Virus record (IMG/VR): IMGVR_UViG_3300010392_000527
Location: 1 to 24,242 of that record
Strand: one strand, 5' to 3'
From: a virus
DNA length: 24,242 nucleotides
The position numbers and the translations under genes are program-made. The notes beneath the pieces are model-generated. The model saw only the letters and a list, made by a program, of their open reading frames with translations, was not told the DNA's origin and ran no database searches. Of this stretch, positions 1-7,202 are shown piece after piece. The first letter of the stretch is position 1. Each line of letters begins with the position of its first letter.

Positions 1-134
1 ATCAACACATACTCTTCACAATCACACACACAATCAATAAAAGTGTACTGACCCGTTTCTTCGACTTCTGTCTCAGCACAGCCGATAAAGAACTGTGCAA
101 TAAATGCTATTAATATTAACGTTAACCACCTCAT
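1..134 (-). CDS. Probable lipoprotein, start only (runs off left edge)
   Basis: Only the first 44 codons lie in the window. The protein begins MRWLTLILIAFIAQFFIGC, which is a short N-terminus with one Arg, a hydrophobic stretch at residues 3-18, and a lipobox-like FIGC ending at Cys19. This fits a type II (lipoprotein) signal peptide, with processing before Cys19 and lipid attachment. After the Cys the chain is acidic and holds a CVCDC cluster at about residues 35-39, which is odd for a small lipoprotein. Its ATG (134-132) lies one base after the TAG stop of the helicase (138-136), so the two are probably translated together. A purine-rich stretch in the helicase tail could serve as ribosome site. 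Phage lipoproteins include Rz1-type spanins and superinfection-exclusion proteins, but the visible part is not proline-rich as Rz1 proteins usually are, so the role is open. Confidence 0.6.
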   Translation of the reverse strand, partial: MRWLTLILIAFIAQFFIGCAETEVEETGQYTFIDCVCDCEEYVL

Positions 135-135
135 T

Positions 136-2037
136 CTATCTCTTCCTTCTTCCACCCAAACCATGTTTATCGTTATACTCCATTACTGCTTTTAAATTTA
201 TATTTAAATCTTCTTTCCGCCCCACTGGTTTTTTAACTGTGACTATGGTTTTAGGAACTATAGGTGTTATTTTTTTAGATAATTCAAGTCTACTAGGGCT
301 ATTATTTATTTTTTTATTATCAAAAATTTCTCTAAGCTCTTTTGTAAACCCTTTTCTACAAGCATAATGATAGGCGCCCATGTAAAAGTGCTTAAAATTA
401 CTAACATTGTTACTTGGAAATTCTTTAGCAGTCTCTAAAACTACTGACTTGCTCCAACGCTTTTTTAACTGTGATGGCAACACCTCATCTAGTTTGTGAA
501 GTAAGTTGTTTTCACATATAAAACTATAAGCACCACCAAAACGGTTTTTCATATCTTGCCTAGTTCTACACTTAGCAGCTACCTCAAGTGATTTCTTAAG
601 ATTCCATTGCTTAACACGCTTAGGGTATATTTCGTCTAAGATGACGGGGTGGTTCTTAATTAAATAGTTATAACAAGACCTATCACCAACGCTTAACTCT
701 GTTCTCGTTTTGTACTTCTTTGTTAGCTGAGTGGCTAAACTAACAGACCATTTTCTAGAATCTTTAAACCTATAGTCACTAAAGGTCATTTCTTTATAAC
801 CCTTCGTAACTACCTTTGGATATTTTAAAAGCTTCTCTTTAAGGCTTATTGTAAATCTAAATGTTTTGTTATTTCTTTGTCTGACAATGTATTCATCTAT
901 AACTCTATAACTCTTCATGTTTTCTCTGATGCTCATTCCACTAGCTGAATCAATCGCAGCTACATATAACCACTCAGCCTGCATAGGTGAAATAGATTCA
1001 TCAAATAAATACCAGTACTTCTTGTTATCTATCTCTGGATGTTTTCTAGCTAATCGACCTATTCTTTGAGTTAAAAGTCTAATATTTCTAGTCATAGTTA
1101 AATCAACAACATCACTTAGCTCAGGAAAATCAAAGGCTTCCTGGCACTTGTTAACAACTATAGCAAACCTAATTCCTGGGTTATCTTTAAAATCAAATTC
1201 AGTCTTATTAGTAAACTGAGTTACAGCTATTGCACCTTCACCAATAGAGCGTAAATAACCTGCTAGAACCTGAGCTATTCTACAAGAATCACCCCCTGGG
1301 ACACATATTAAAACCTTATCACCTAAAGCATTCTTTTCAATAAAATCCTTTAGTGTCTTCATGTATAGCTCTGTTAGTAACTTAAAGTTAGCAGCTATAA
1401 ACTCTTCTTTTAAATTCTTAAACTTGTTAACGTCTTTAGATTTTACTTTTATATCTATGCGTTGGAAGTTAAAGTCAAAGTCACTAACAGCTTTATCTAT
1501 CTTGTAACCATCATCTAAACCTCTACTAACAATAGGTGCATCAATAGTTCTCTTAAGCCCTAAAGATCTCTGTGGAGTAGCTGAAACAAATAGATATTTA
1601 GTGGAAGGCTTACACCACTTATCAAACATCATTTCAAAGCCTTTAACTTTCTCTGAATATCCGTAATGAAATTCATCAACAATCATGTAATCAAACTTAA
1701 ACTTATTGTCCCTTCTGATCATTAAAGATGGATTAAAGAAGTAAACATTTGATGTTTTTGCTATTTTCTTGTGCCTATCAACTAAAAACACCTTACCACT
1801 TACCTTATCTTTAGCGCGTTCATAGGTTTGCATTTTAACACCTAAGAACCAATGGCAAGACACGCCTATTTTAGCGTTAGGATCTTTAGCAAGTATTTTA
1901 TTAATAACCTCAAAGAATATTTCTGTCTTACCCGCACCAGTATAAAAACTTAATATCTGGCTATTATGCTTTTTAAAGTTATGGAGTATGTCCTTAACGG
2001 CCTTTATTTGATAGTCCCTTAGTTTAAACTTATCCAT
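136..2037 (-). CDS. Superfamily 2 DEAD/DEAH-type helicase with C-terminal repeats
   Basis: ATP-dependent helicase or translocase of 633 residues. Walker A is TGAGKTE at about 33-39, Walker B is DEFH at 121-124, motif III is SAT at 152-154, and motif VI is QRIGRLAR at 324-331, so both RecA-like lobes are present. The N-terminal LRDYQ (6-10) resembles the Q-motif region of ResIII/UvsW-like enzymes. After the motor come three related units of about 45 residues (about 430-473, 477-522, 528-572). Each has a W-S or W-N start, a helix ending in a basic 'KYKTR' or 'KCRTR'-like turn, a central aromatic pair (CYNYL, GAYSF, GAYHY) and an LDEI/LREI end. The C-terminus is basic (GRRKR). The start overlaps the upstream stop (TAATG), with AAAGGA about 6 bases before the ATG. 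Likely roles are replication, recombination or fork remodelling; I see no nuclease motif. Confidence 0.9.
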   Translation of the reverse strand: MDKFKLRDYQIKAVKDILHNFKKHNSQILSFYTGAGKTEIFFEVINKILAKDPNAKIGVSCHWFLGVKMQTYERAKDKVSGKVFLVDRHKKIAKTSNVYFFNPSLMIRRDNKFKFDYMIVDEFHYGYSEKVKGFEMMFDKWCKPSTKYLFVSATPQRSLGLKRTIDAPIVSRGLDDGYKIDKAVSDFDFNFQRIDIKVKSKDVNKFKNLKEEFIAANFKLLTELYMKTLKDFIEKNALGDKVLICVPGGDSCRIAQVLAGYLRSIGEGAIAVTQFTNKTEFDFKDNPGIRFAIVVNKCQEAFDFPELSDVVDLTMTRNIRLLTQRIGRLARKHPEIDNKKYWYLFDESISPMQAEWLYVAAIDSASGMSIRENMKSYRVIDEYIVRQRNNKTFRFTISLKEKLLKYPKVVTKGYKEMTFSDYRFKDSRKWSVSLATQLTKKYKTRTELSVGDRSCYNYLIKNHPVILDEIYPKRVKQWNLKKSLEVAAKCRTRQDMKNRFGGAYSFICENNLLHKLDEVLPSQLKKRWSKSVVLETAKEFPSNNVSNFKHFYMGAYHYACRKGFTKELREIFDNKKINNSPSRLELSKKITPIVPKTIVTVKKPVGRKEDLNINLKAVMEYNDKHGLGGRRKR

Positions 2038-2270
2038 TACAATCCTTTGTCTACAATCTCGTTAATCGCCAGTATCTTTAAATGCATTAACTCAACTGGG
2101 TTGTTTTCTAGTTCTTTATATGTGTGCTCACGCAACTTTTCTTTCTGACGCCATCGCCTTCTCATACTTATACTTCGCCAAGCATCGTCAACCGCTTCTT
2201 CTATATTTTTATCTATAATTTGCTGAACCATCTGTTCCTCAGTCATCTCTATTCCCCACTTGTTTTTCAC
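2037..2270 (-). CDS. Small helical protein of unknown function (77 aa)
   Basis: A charged, helix-rich protein with no family I recognise. The middle is very basic (about residues 36-47, MRRRWRQKEKLR), and the rest alternates acidic and basic residues, suggesting a compact helical bundle that could bind nucleic acid or a partner. The GTG start at 2270 overlaps the stop of the preceding reading frame (GTGA), with GGTGGG just upstream. An internal ATG at 2246 (MTEEQ) has GGGGA seven bases before it and is a good alternative start, giving 69 residues. Its stop overlaps the helicase ATG by one base, so it belongs to the same transcript and may act with the helicase. Confidence 0.65.
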   Translation of the reverse strand: MKNKWGIEMTEEQMVQQIIDKNIEEAVDDAWRSISMRRRWRQKEKLREHTYKELENNPVELMHLKILAINEIVDKGL

Positions 2271-2554
2271 CTAACCCACCTTCCTTCAGAATCAAAACGC
2301 CATGTAAATGTCTTAACTAATTTCTCTTTATTAAATATTCTTGCCGTTACTTCCCTATTATCAGTTGAACATTTAACAGTGTTGCCAAAAGGTATATTAT
2401 TAATAGGAAAACGAATAAATCTAGGAGTGAAAGTAGTGTGGCGGTTACTAGCCTTGGTGGTTTGCCAGAACTTAACGTCACAAAACCAAGTACCGTTATA
2501 AGGACTATTAACAAAAACACCTGCAATGCGGTCAGGATCGCCAAAGTAGTTGTC
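2267..2554 (-). CDS. Second-frame part of a split cysteine-rich gene (no start codon of its own)
   Basis: This minus-strand frame is open from a TAG at 2560-2558 to a TGA at 2269-2267. It has no ATG, GTG or TTG near its 5' end, yet the 95-residue translation looks like real protein. It runs DNYFGDPDRIAGVFVNSPYN, continues with WFCDVKFW and a Pro/Phe-rich centre (FTPRFIRFPI), and ends FDSEGRWVR. The stop overlaps the GTG of the next gene as GTGA, as for real neighbours in this phage. It continues exactly where the 2553-2846 frame stops: reading GTA, skipping the T of TGA, then GAC would join them (+1 shift). The joined protein would be about 175-190 residues. Either the ribosome shifts at GTA-TGA-C, or the gene is broken by an indel (true or from sequencing). 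I do not recognise the family. Confidence 0.6.
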   Translation of the reverse strand, partial: DNYFGDPDRIAGVFVNSPYNGTWFCDVKFWQTTKASNRHTTFTPRFIRFPINNIPFGNTVKCSTDNREVTARIFNKEKLVKTFTWRFDSEGRWVR

Positions 2555-2846
2555 ATACTACTCTGATACCACGTGTGGTTCCAACTTTTTGGTTTCGATA
2601 AGGCTTAGCCCCAACGACGGGTAAAGGCCCACGGCTAGCATATAAAGGATCACGATTGATCGCCGAGTAAATAGCTGTATTACAGTTTCCACAATAACCA
2701 CCTTCGTTAACTCTGAATCTATCAAAGTAACTTTCAAAAATTAAAGCCGTCACGGTGTTACTCAAGTTGTGGCCACAGCACGTCTCTTTACTATCCATCG
2801 TACAATGAATAGTACCCTCAGCATGTCCCCTCAAAGATGCCCCCAA
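2553..2846 (-). CDS. Cysteine-rich protein, N-terminal part of a split gene
   Basis: The 97-codon frame holds three cysteine groups: HC at about residues 14-15, CCGH at 23-26 and CGNC at about 51-54. This spacing (CxxC plus Cys/His) suggests one zinc site. The start is unclear. TTG at 2846 opens the frame just after an in-frame stop, but has no ribosome site. ATG at 2798 (MDSKETCCGH) has only a distant GAGGG and would leave out the first HC group. The frame ends RGIRVV at TGA (2555-2553), and coding quality then moves to the +1 frame, described at 2267-2554, so this is probably only the first half of a gene. It would be the first gene of the leftward operon, before a small helical protein and the helicase. 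Confidence 0.6.
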   Translation of the reverse strand: MGASLRGHAEGTIHCTMDSKETCCGHNLSNTVTALIFESYFDRFRVNEGGYCGNCNTAIYSAINRDPLYASRGPLPVVGAKPYRNQKVGTTRGIRVV

Positions 2847-3102
2847 AATGTATTTAGCTTAGATAAAAGAAAGCCAACCTTAACCGTAGGCAAGCACGAG
2901 TGATCATGATGTCTGATTAAGATTGGCTCGCCAGCGTGTCATTAGTATTAAGGCATTTGACCTTTAAAGGCAAGTCGATTAACCTTTTTTCAAGGTAGAT
3001 ATACCGCAGTAATATTGAATACTTATGGCTCTGGGGTACTCGGCTTGTAATATTTACATGCCACCCACAGGGTATTCTAGAGCCGTTTTTTGTGGGGGAA
3101 CG
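2847..3102. promoter_or_regulatory. Divergent intergenic region with two small dyads
   Basis: This 256-base gap separates the leftward helicase operon from the rightward primase gene, so promoters for both should lie here or just beyond. I see no strong promoter. The best -35-like element rightward is TTGACC (2957-2962), without a good -10. Two dyads are visible: the 10-bp palindrome CCTTTAAAGG (2961-2970) overlapping that TTGACC, and ACCTT-N5-AAGGT (about 2982-2997). They could be operators. A CCCACA/TGTGGG pair (about 3064-3069 and 3091-3096) would fold part of the primase ribosome site (GGGGG, 3094-3098) into a weak 6-bp stem. No gene in this gap looks convincing. Confidence 0.3.
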
Positions 3103-5373
3103 ATGGGGATTTTTAGCGATCATGCACAAGAGTATTGGGAAAATGGGATGTGCCCCATACCTATAGACACTAAGTCTAAACGAGCTTACACGCCAGAGTG
3201 GTCTAAATGGTGTAGCACATATATGTTAGGGGATGAATTATCTGATTTGATTCTCAACGAAGGGCACGCGAACATAGGACTTTGCCTAGGTAAAAGCCCT
3301 GGTGTTATCGCCCTAGACATAGACATCCTTGACTATGAAGATAGTGAAATTTATCAAGAACTCCTTAGTATGTTGCCGCCCCTACAGTGTGGTAAGATTG
3401 GCAACCCTAACAAACCACCGACAAGATTCTATTCCTATAACGGTGAACCAAATAGAAAATTTAGAGCACTAGGAATTGAATTATTATCAACAGGTGCACA
3501 AACAGTCGTACCACCATCAAAACACGAAACACATGGAAGCTATAATTGGATTGGTTTACCTTTGTTAGAAGCTCTTGATGACCTACAAAACTTACCAAGT
3601 GATGTGGTTAATTGGTTGGATCAAAAAAATGATGAACTAAAGGGAACAAGTGGAAGTATTGAACTCACACCAGGCAAGGGGCGTTGCAATCATGGATCAC
3701 ACAACGTTATTAGTGCACTCGGTGTAGCATTGATAAAAGAAAACTACCCGTTTGATTTGTTAGTTAATAGACTTATGCAAAAAGATAAACAAATTAACTT
3801 CGGTGCTGATTCTTATTACTTTTTATGTCCAACAAGGAAATGGAAATCAAACGATGGTAAAAAAAATGCTGAGATGTTTGTTGATGAAATCTTTAGAAAC
3901 CATGGCCCAGGTGGAAAACACTTTGGCGATAATAAGGGTGTGGATTTTAAAAAAGAAATAGATGAAGGCTTTACTAAAGTCGTTATTGATAACAATAGAG
4001 AAAAGAAAGTAAGACAATATTTAAAACTTTATGAATACTTTGATCACAAACACTCAGGTGTTTACTTGCCTGATAAAAAAGCCTTTGCAATATGGACAGG
4101 CAAACAGTTTGAATTTAAAGCCATAGACTTTGCTAAAATGTTCGCTCAGAGATTTTTTAAAAATCCAGAATGTATCAACATCAATGAAAGAAGTACGTTC
4201 TTAGACCTTTGTAAAAACTCAAAGCAAGAAAGTGTTAATGAATACACACTACAAGACAAAGGCGTTATCAATATGCTCAATGGAATGTATCTATACAATA
4301 AAGATAGCTTCATCCCACATGATCGAAAATACAAAATGAGTGTAACGGTTAATGTTGAATATGATAAAAAAGCCACATGTCCAACATGGGATAAATTGTT
4401 GTCTTTAATATGTAAAGATAGACCACACCTGGTTCAGGCCATTGAAGAGTTTGTAGGATATTGCCTATCAGGTGCTAGCTATAGAGCGTTTAACAAAATG
4501 CTTATTCTTGATGGAACTGGATCAAATGGTAAGTCCACGTTGTTGCGCGTTATCAACAACCTATTAGGTGAAGAAAATTGTGGTGCCTTAGATCTTATGA
4601 GCATAGGCAAAGAGCGCTTCAGTGCCATGGGGTTAGTTGGAAAACTACTTAACGTCTGTGCTGAGATACCCAAAGAAGCCTTCGGAACAACTGGGAAGAT
4701 CAAACAATTAACCGGTGGTGACCCTATTACTGTCGAAGAAAAGGGTGCAGGCTTCTATCAGTACGAAAATATCGCGAAATTCATCATCACATATAATAAA
4801 ATGCCGTTCTTCCCAGATAACAGCCCTGGGATGCGTAGACGCATGATCGTCATACCATGTGAACAAAACTTTGATGAAAACCCAGAGCTTAGATTGCCAG
4901 ATCCAGATGAATACATAACAAAACATGAACGATCAGGTGTGTTTAATAAATGCATAACGGCGTACATCAGAGCTAAGAAAATCGGAAAATTCATAGAACT
5001 GGATGAATCTAAAGAAAGAATTGATGCGCTAATTTATGAATCTAATACGTTGCAACAATTCATAGATCAGGAAATTCAAATCACAAATTCAGGCGATGAT
5101 TTTATTCCATCGCAAACTTTGTGGGATAAATTTTTGGAGTTTAGAGGTCGAAACACTGCGCGTTCAAAGAACCTTTTTATCAATGAATTCTTAACCACCT
5201 TGGTTAACCACAGTGGTGTAACCAGTGGTCGAAAATGGGTTAATATGCTGGGTGTCAGAAAATATCCGAGGGGAATTTTTGGCGTTAAGTTTACAGATGA
5301 ACCAGGAGAATTGACTAATGAAAGGGGGTATGGTTCAAGTTATGGACATGAAAAGTTCAATAATTACAAATAG
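3103..5373 (+). CDS. Primase-polymerase fused to D5-type superfamily 3 helicase
   Basis: A 756-residue replication protein that should make primers and unwind DNA at the phage origin. The N-terminal part looks like the bifunctional primase/polymerase family: an NIGLCLGK block, the metal-binding DID at about 72-74, and a conserved STGAQTVVPPSKH block at about 129-141. A linker with PriCT/D5_N character follows. The C-terminal helicase has Walker A GTGSNGKST (about 470-478), a Walker B-like strand KLLNVCAEI (about 510-518), sensor KFIITYNKMP (about 560-569), and the PGMRRR arginine block (about 576-581) typical of D5-like, primase C-terminal ATPases. I place the start at ATG 3103 because GGGGG lies 4 bases before it; an upstream in-frame ATG at 3025 would add 26 unlikely residues. 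A repeat cluster lies right after the stop. Confidence 0.9.
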   Translation: MGIFSDHAQEYWENGMCPIPIDTKSKRAYTPEWSKWCSTYMLGDELSDLILNEGHANIGLCLGKSPGVIALDIDILDYEDSEIYQELLSMLPPLQCGKIGNPNKPPTRFYSYNGEPNRKFRALGIELLSTGAQTVVPPSKHETHGSYNWIGLPLLEALDDLQNLPSDVVNWLDQKNDELKGTSGSIELTPGKGRCNHGSHNVISALGVALIKENYPFDLLVNRLMQKDKQINFGADSYYFLCPTRKWKSNDGKKNAEMFVDEIFRNHGPGGKHFGDNKGVDFKKEIDEGFTKVVIDNNREKKVRQYLKLYEYFDHKHSGVYLPDKKAFAIWTGKQFEFKAIDFAKMFAQRFFKNPECININERSTFLDLCKNSKQESVNEYTLQDKGVINMLNGMYLYNKDSFIPHDRKYKMSVTVNVEYDKKATCPTWDKLLSLICKDRPHLVQAIEEFVGYCLSGASYRAFNKMLILDGTGSNGKSTLLRVINNLLGEENCGALDLMSIGKERFSAMGLVGKLLNVCAEIPKEAFGTTGKIKQLTGGDPITVEEKGAGFYQYENIAKFIITYNKMPFFPDNSPGMRRRMIVIPCEQNFDENPELRLPDPDEYITKHERSGVFNKCITAYIRAKKIGKFIELDESKERIDALIYESNTLQQFIDQEIQITNSGDDFIPSQTLWDKFLEFRGRNTARSKNLFINEFLTTLVNHSGVTSGRKWVNMLGVRKYPRGIFGVKFTDEPGELTNERGYGSSYGHEKFNNYK

Positions 5374-5381
5374 TTTACCAT

Positions 5382-5496
5382 ACTAACCACAACTAACCAC
5401 AAGATTTAGAGTCATAATAGAATAAAGGTAAATATGAGAAAATGAACAATTGTGAAAGCGAAGTGAAAAGTAGTGGTTAGTCTGGTTAGTTGGTTA
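5382..5496. repeat. Cluster of inverted 9-bp repeats, possible origin or operator
   Basis: Two copies of ACTAACCAC (5382-5390, 5392-5400) lie just after the primase-helicase stop. About 72 bases on, the reverse complement appears as GTGGTTAGT (5473-5481), CTGGTTAGT (5482-5490) and a partial TGGTTA (5491-5496). Spacing is 10 bp in the first pair and 9 bp in the second set. The AT-rich middle contains CATAAT (5413-5418). The last copy touches the AAAGGAG ribosome site of the next gene. Iteron-like repeats beside a replication gene suggest an initiator-binding origin. An operator array with the CATAAT as a -10 element, or a long stem in RNA, would explain them equally well. Confidence 0.55.
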
Positions 5497-5508
5497 AAGG
5501 AGATGAAG

Positions 5509-5865
5509 ATGAAGAGCAATTTGATTTCAGTTATCCCCATAAATGACGCATGGGTTGTGTATCCAGTTTCAAACGAGAAGAAAGAATTGGGGCCTAGCGT
5601 TGATAAAATCATTGCGATTGAATATGTGATGTCGGAAGGGTGGGATGATAATTCCCCAGCGATGTTGTTGGTTACGATGGATGATAACGGGATGGTTGAA
5701 AAGAAACACATTTCAGAGTTTAGTGATGGCTTAGGTCCTATTATTTATTCAAGGGACGTTCCATGTCATGAGTTGGTAGATAAGCGATTCAAGACATGGT
5801 TAAACAGAAATCATGCATGGCTAGAAACACTAGCGTCTCAAGACGTGTGTAAGCTCAACATATGA
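5509..5865 (+). CDS. Unknown protein, 118 aa
   Basis: I do not recognise this protein. It begins MKSNLISVIPINDAWVVYPV and looks like a small mixed alpha/beta cytoplasmic fold, with a strand-rich first half (LLVTMDDNGMVEKKHI at about 64-79) and a helical, Trp-rich C-terminus (TWLNRNHAWLETLAS). No signal peptide or membrane segment is seen. The frame is open further upstream to a GTG at 5473, but that start lies inside the repeat cluster. AAAGGAG (5496-5502) is placed six bases before ATG 5509, so that start is preferred. It is the first gene of the rightward small-gene chain. Confidence 0.75.
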   Translation: MKSNLISVIPINDAWVVYPVSNEKKELGPSVDKIIAIEYVMSEGWDDNSPAMLLVTMDDNGMVEKKHISEFSDGLGPIIYSRDVPCHELVDKRFKTWLNRNHAWLETLASQDVCKLNI

Positions 5866-5881
5866 TATGGTACTATGAGTT

Positions 5882-6358
5882 ATGGATGACTTAAGAGATC
5901 GTTACATAAGAATAAAGTCTGAAGGTAAGTTGACGAAAGAAGAGATGTCAAAGTTGTTTGGCGTTGATGCTTACTTACAACTTGAGGCTAATGAAGAACT
6001 ACAGAAAGAAGTGGCTGAGACTAAGTTGGCCAAGGTAGACGCTGACACGGCCCTGAAGAGGCGTAAGGTAGAATTGTCAGTAGAGGCATTGGTTGTTAAG
6101 GAAAAGGCCTTAGCGCTCCTGTCAGAGGCTTTTAACAAGTTAGAGGAGACTCCTGGTAAATACACAGCTCAGTTGGCAGCGATGACAAGGATGATTGAAT
6201 TATTTAGTAAGTATGAATTGTCATACCAAGCCCAAGCTGGTAAGAATCAGGCAGATAAAGAAATGGGTGTGGAGAGTAGCGTCATAGAGTTTAAGTTAGC
6301 GTCCCCAGATCCAGGAGATGTTCCGATTGTTAAGGCAGTGACAGGGGAAGAGACATGA
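5882..6358 (+). CDS. Coiled-coil protein with helix-turn-helix-like start; possible small terminase subunit
   Basis: A 158-residue, strongly helical protein. The segment LTKEEMSKLFGV (about 17-28) looks like the first two helices of a helix-turn-helix. It is followed by a long charged helix rich in Glu, Lys and Ala (about 35-105) and then a shorter helix (KYTAQLAAMTRMIELFSKYELSYQ). A small DNA-binding N-terminus followed by an oligomerising helix is the plan of small terminase subunits, and no other candidate is seen in the window. However, it lies about 2.3 kb before the large subunit with an opposite-strand block between, so a transcription or replication role is as likely. The ATG at 5882 has no clear ribosome site. 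The last codons overlap the next gene (ATGA). Confidence 0.7.
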   Translation: MDDLRDRYIRIKSEGKLTKEEMSKLFGVDAYLQLEANEELQKEVAETKLAKVDADTALKRRKVELSVEALVVKEKALALLSEAFNKLEETPGKYTAQLAAMTRMIELFSKYELSYQAQAGKNQADKEMGVESSVIEFKLASPDPGDVPIVKAVTGEET

Positions 6359-6588
6359 GTGATTCAAATGTAGTTAATCTACATGACACAACAGAAGCTA
6401 AAGAAGAAATATTGAACGTGCTTAATCGTTCTAGGTGTGGTGGTTTAACTGAAGATGAGATCATGTTTGTCATTAGCACTGAGAAACAGCTATTAATGCT
6501 TCAAGCCACGGTCGAAGAGATATTAGGCGGAAACATCACAGCAGAGTGGTCTGAAAAGCATGATGATTTTATGTTGAGTACGAAATGA
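6355..6588 (+). CDS. Unknown small acidic protein, 77 aa
   Basis: Unrecognised cytoplasmic protein with helical stretches (EAKEEILNVLN, then KQLLMLQATVEEILGG) and a single Cys. It overlaps the preceding stop (ATGA) and the following start (ATGA), so it is translated in a chain. Nothing in the sequence shows its role. Confidence 0.65.
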   Translation: MSDSNVVNLHDTTEAKEEILNVLNRSRCGGLTEDEIMFVISTEKQLLMLQATVEEILGGNITAEWSEKHDDFMLSTK

Positions 6589-6812
6589 AAGAAGGCACAA
6601 TCAGGCGCAACCATTCTAGTAACCCAAGAGATTGGGAACAATATTACGATGGTGAGTGGGTGCCATATGTAAAGGCAATGCCACCTAAAGACCCTTACCG
6701 TGATTTGTTGGCTAAGTATGAGAAGGCTGTTGGTGTATTAAAAGATGTTTACAGGGGAACTGTGCATGTTAAAAAGCTTGAAACAACCCTTCGCGAACTA
6801 GGTGAGTTATGA
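6585..6812 (+). CDS. Unknown small protein, 75 aa
   Basis: The first half is rich in Trp, Tyr and basic residues (RDWEQYYDGEWVPYVK), and the second half forms one amphipathic helix (about 41-75). It is coupled by ATGA overlaps on both sides. No family recognised; no membrane segment. Confidence 0.65.
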   Translation: MKEGTIRRNHSSNPRDWEQYYDGEWVPYVKAMPPKDPYRDLLAKYEKAVGVLKDVYRGTVHVKKLETTLRELGEL

Positions 6813-6904
6813 GTAAGCCGAGAGAGTTTAGACGAGTCACTTATATCAAATATGAAACTGATGTTGGTAAGCAAGGCGCTTTGATTAGGGAGGGTGGTAA
6901 GTGA
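6809..6904 (+). CDS. Very small basic protein, 31 aa
   Basis: A short frame beginning MSKPREFRRVTYIKYETDVG and ending in KQGALIREGGK. It fills the gap exactly: its ATG overlaps the preceding stop (ATGA), and its TGA overlaps the GTG of the next gene (GTGA). The packing and codon use, rather than any domain, support it as a real gene. AGGTGAG lies just upstream. Function unknown. Confidence 0.5.
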   Translation: MSKPREFRRVTYIKYETDVGKQGALIREGGK

Positions 6905-7014
6905 CGTTAACTAATCCACATATATTAATAATGTCTATTGGCATGGCGTTAGGTTTTGTTGGTGCTGGCATAGGTGTCATTATTTGGGCTATTAAGTACG
7001 GCGGTGGGGAATAA
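6901..7014 (+). CDS. Single-span membrane miniprotein, 37 aa
   Basis: A GTG-started frame beginning MTLTNPHILIMSIGMALGFV and ending in IKYGGGE. Residues about 8-31 are hydrophobic and glycine-rich, then a single Lys, fitting one membrane segment with a very short tail. An AGGGAGG ribosome site lies 7 bases before the GTG, one of the stronger sites in this block. It overlaps its neighbours by 4 bases and 1 base. Small phage membrane proteins include holins and envelope-active early proteins, but there is no lysis gene beside it, so the role is unknown. Confidence 0.55.
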   Translation: MTLTNPHILIMSIGMALGFVGAGIGVIIWAIKYGGGE

Positions 7015-7202
7015 TGCCAACAGGATATGTAAAGTGGGTTACACATAAAAAAGAATTAGAGCAATTAGAGAAAGAGCTAACCGTGTACCGTGAGGGGTTG
7101 GAGACACTCTCAAAAATGTTATGGCCAATAGCTGATGTTGATGAGGTTCAGGTAATTAAAAAAGCCCTCGAAGCAGGCCGCAAGATTAGGGAACAAGAAT
7201 GA
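7014..7202 (+). CDS. Small coiled-coil protein, 62 aa
   Basis: Residues 11-36 (HKKELEQLEKELTVYREGL and on) form a clear heptad-like amphipathic helix, and a second short helix ends the protein (IKKALEAGRKIREQE). There is no membrane span or metal site. GGTGGGG lies a few bases before the ATG, inside the previous gene, and the stop overlaps the next ATG. Function unknown; coiled-coil assembly with a neighbour is plausible. Confidence 0.65.
   Translation: MPTGYVKWVTHKKELEQLEKELTVYREGLETLSKMLWPIADVDEVQVIKKALEAGRKIREQE

Noticed and set aside
104-367. 87-residue plus-strand frame at the left edge
   Set aside because: Antisense to the end of the helicase gene, which has clear motifs.
2124-2501. 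125-residue plus-strand frame
   Set aside because: Opposite to two well-supported minus-strand frames; composition (Leu, Ser, Thr, Phe, His) is that of an antisense shadow.
2347-2556. 69-residue two-span membrane protein on the minus strand, overlapping the upstream stop as ATGA
   Set aside because: The same DNA read in another frame gives a better protein that ends exactly at the next gene (GTGA). The hydrophobic frame is the expected look of its shadow, and it leaves a gap of about 75 bases before the next gene.
3025-3102. Longer start for the primase-helicase
   Set aside because: The 26 extra residues look non-coding, and the GGGGG site is placed for ATG 3103.
5186-5232. AACCAC/GTGGT-rich stretch inside the end of the primase-helicase gene as part of the repeat array
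   Set aside because: Copies are imperfect, irregularly spaced and inside a coding region; kept out of the array.
5412-5711. 99-residue minus-strand frame over the repeat cluster
   Set aside because: Antisense to the 118-residue gene with a good ribosome site; no ribosome site of its own.
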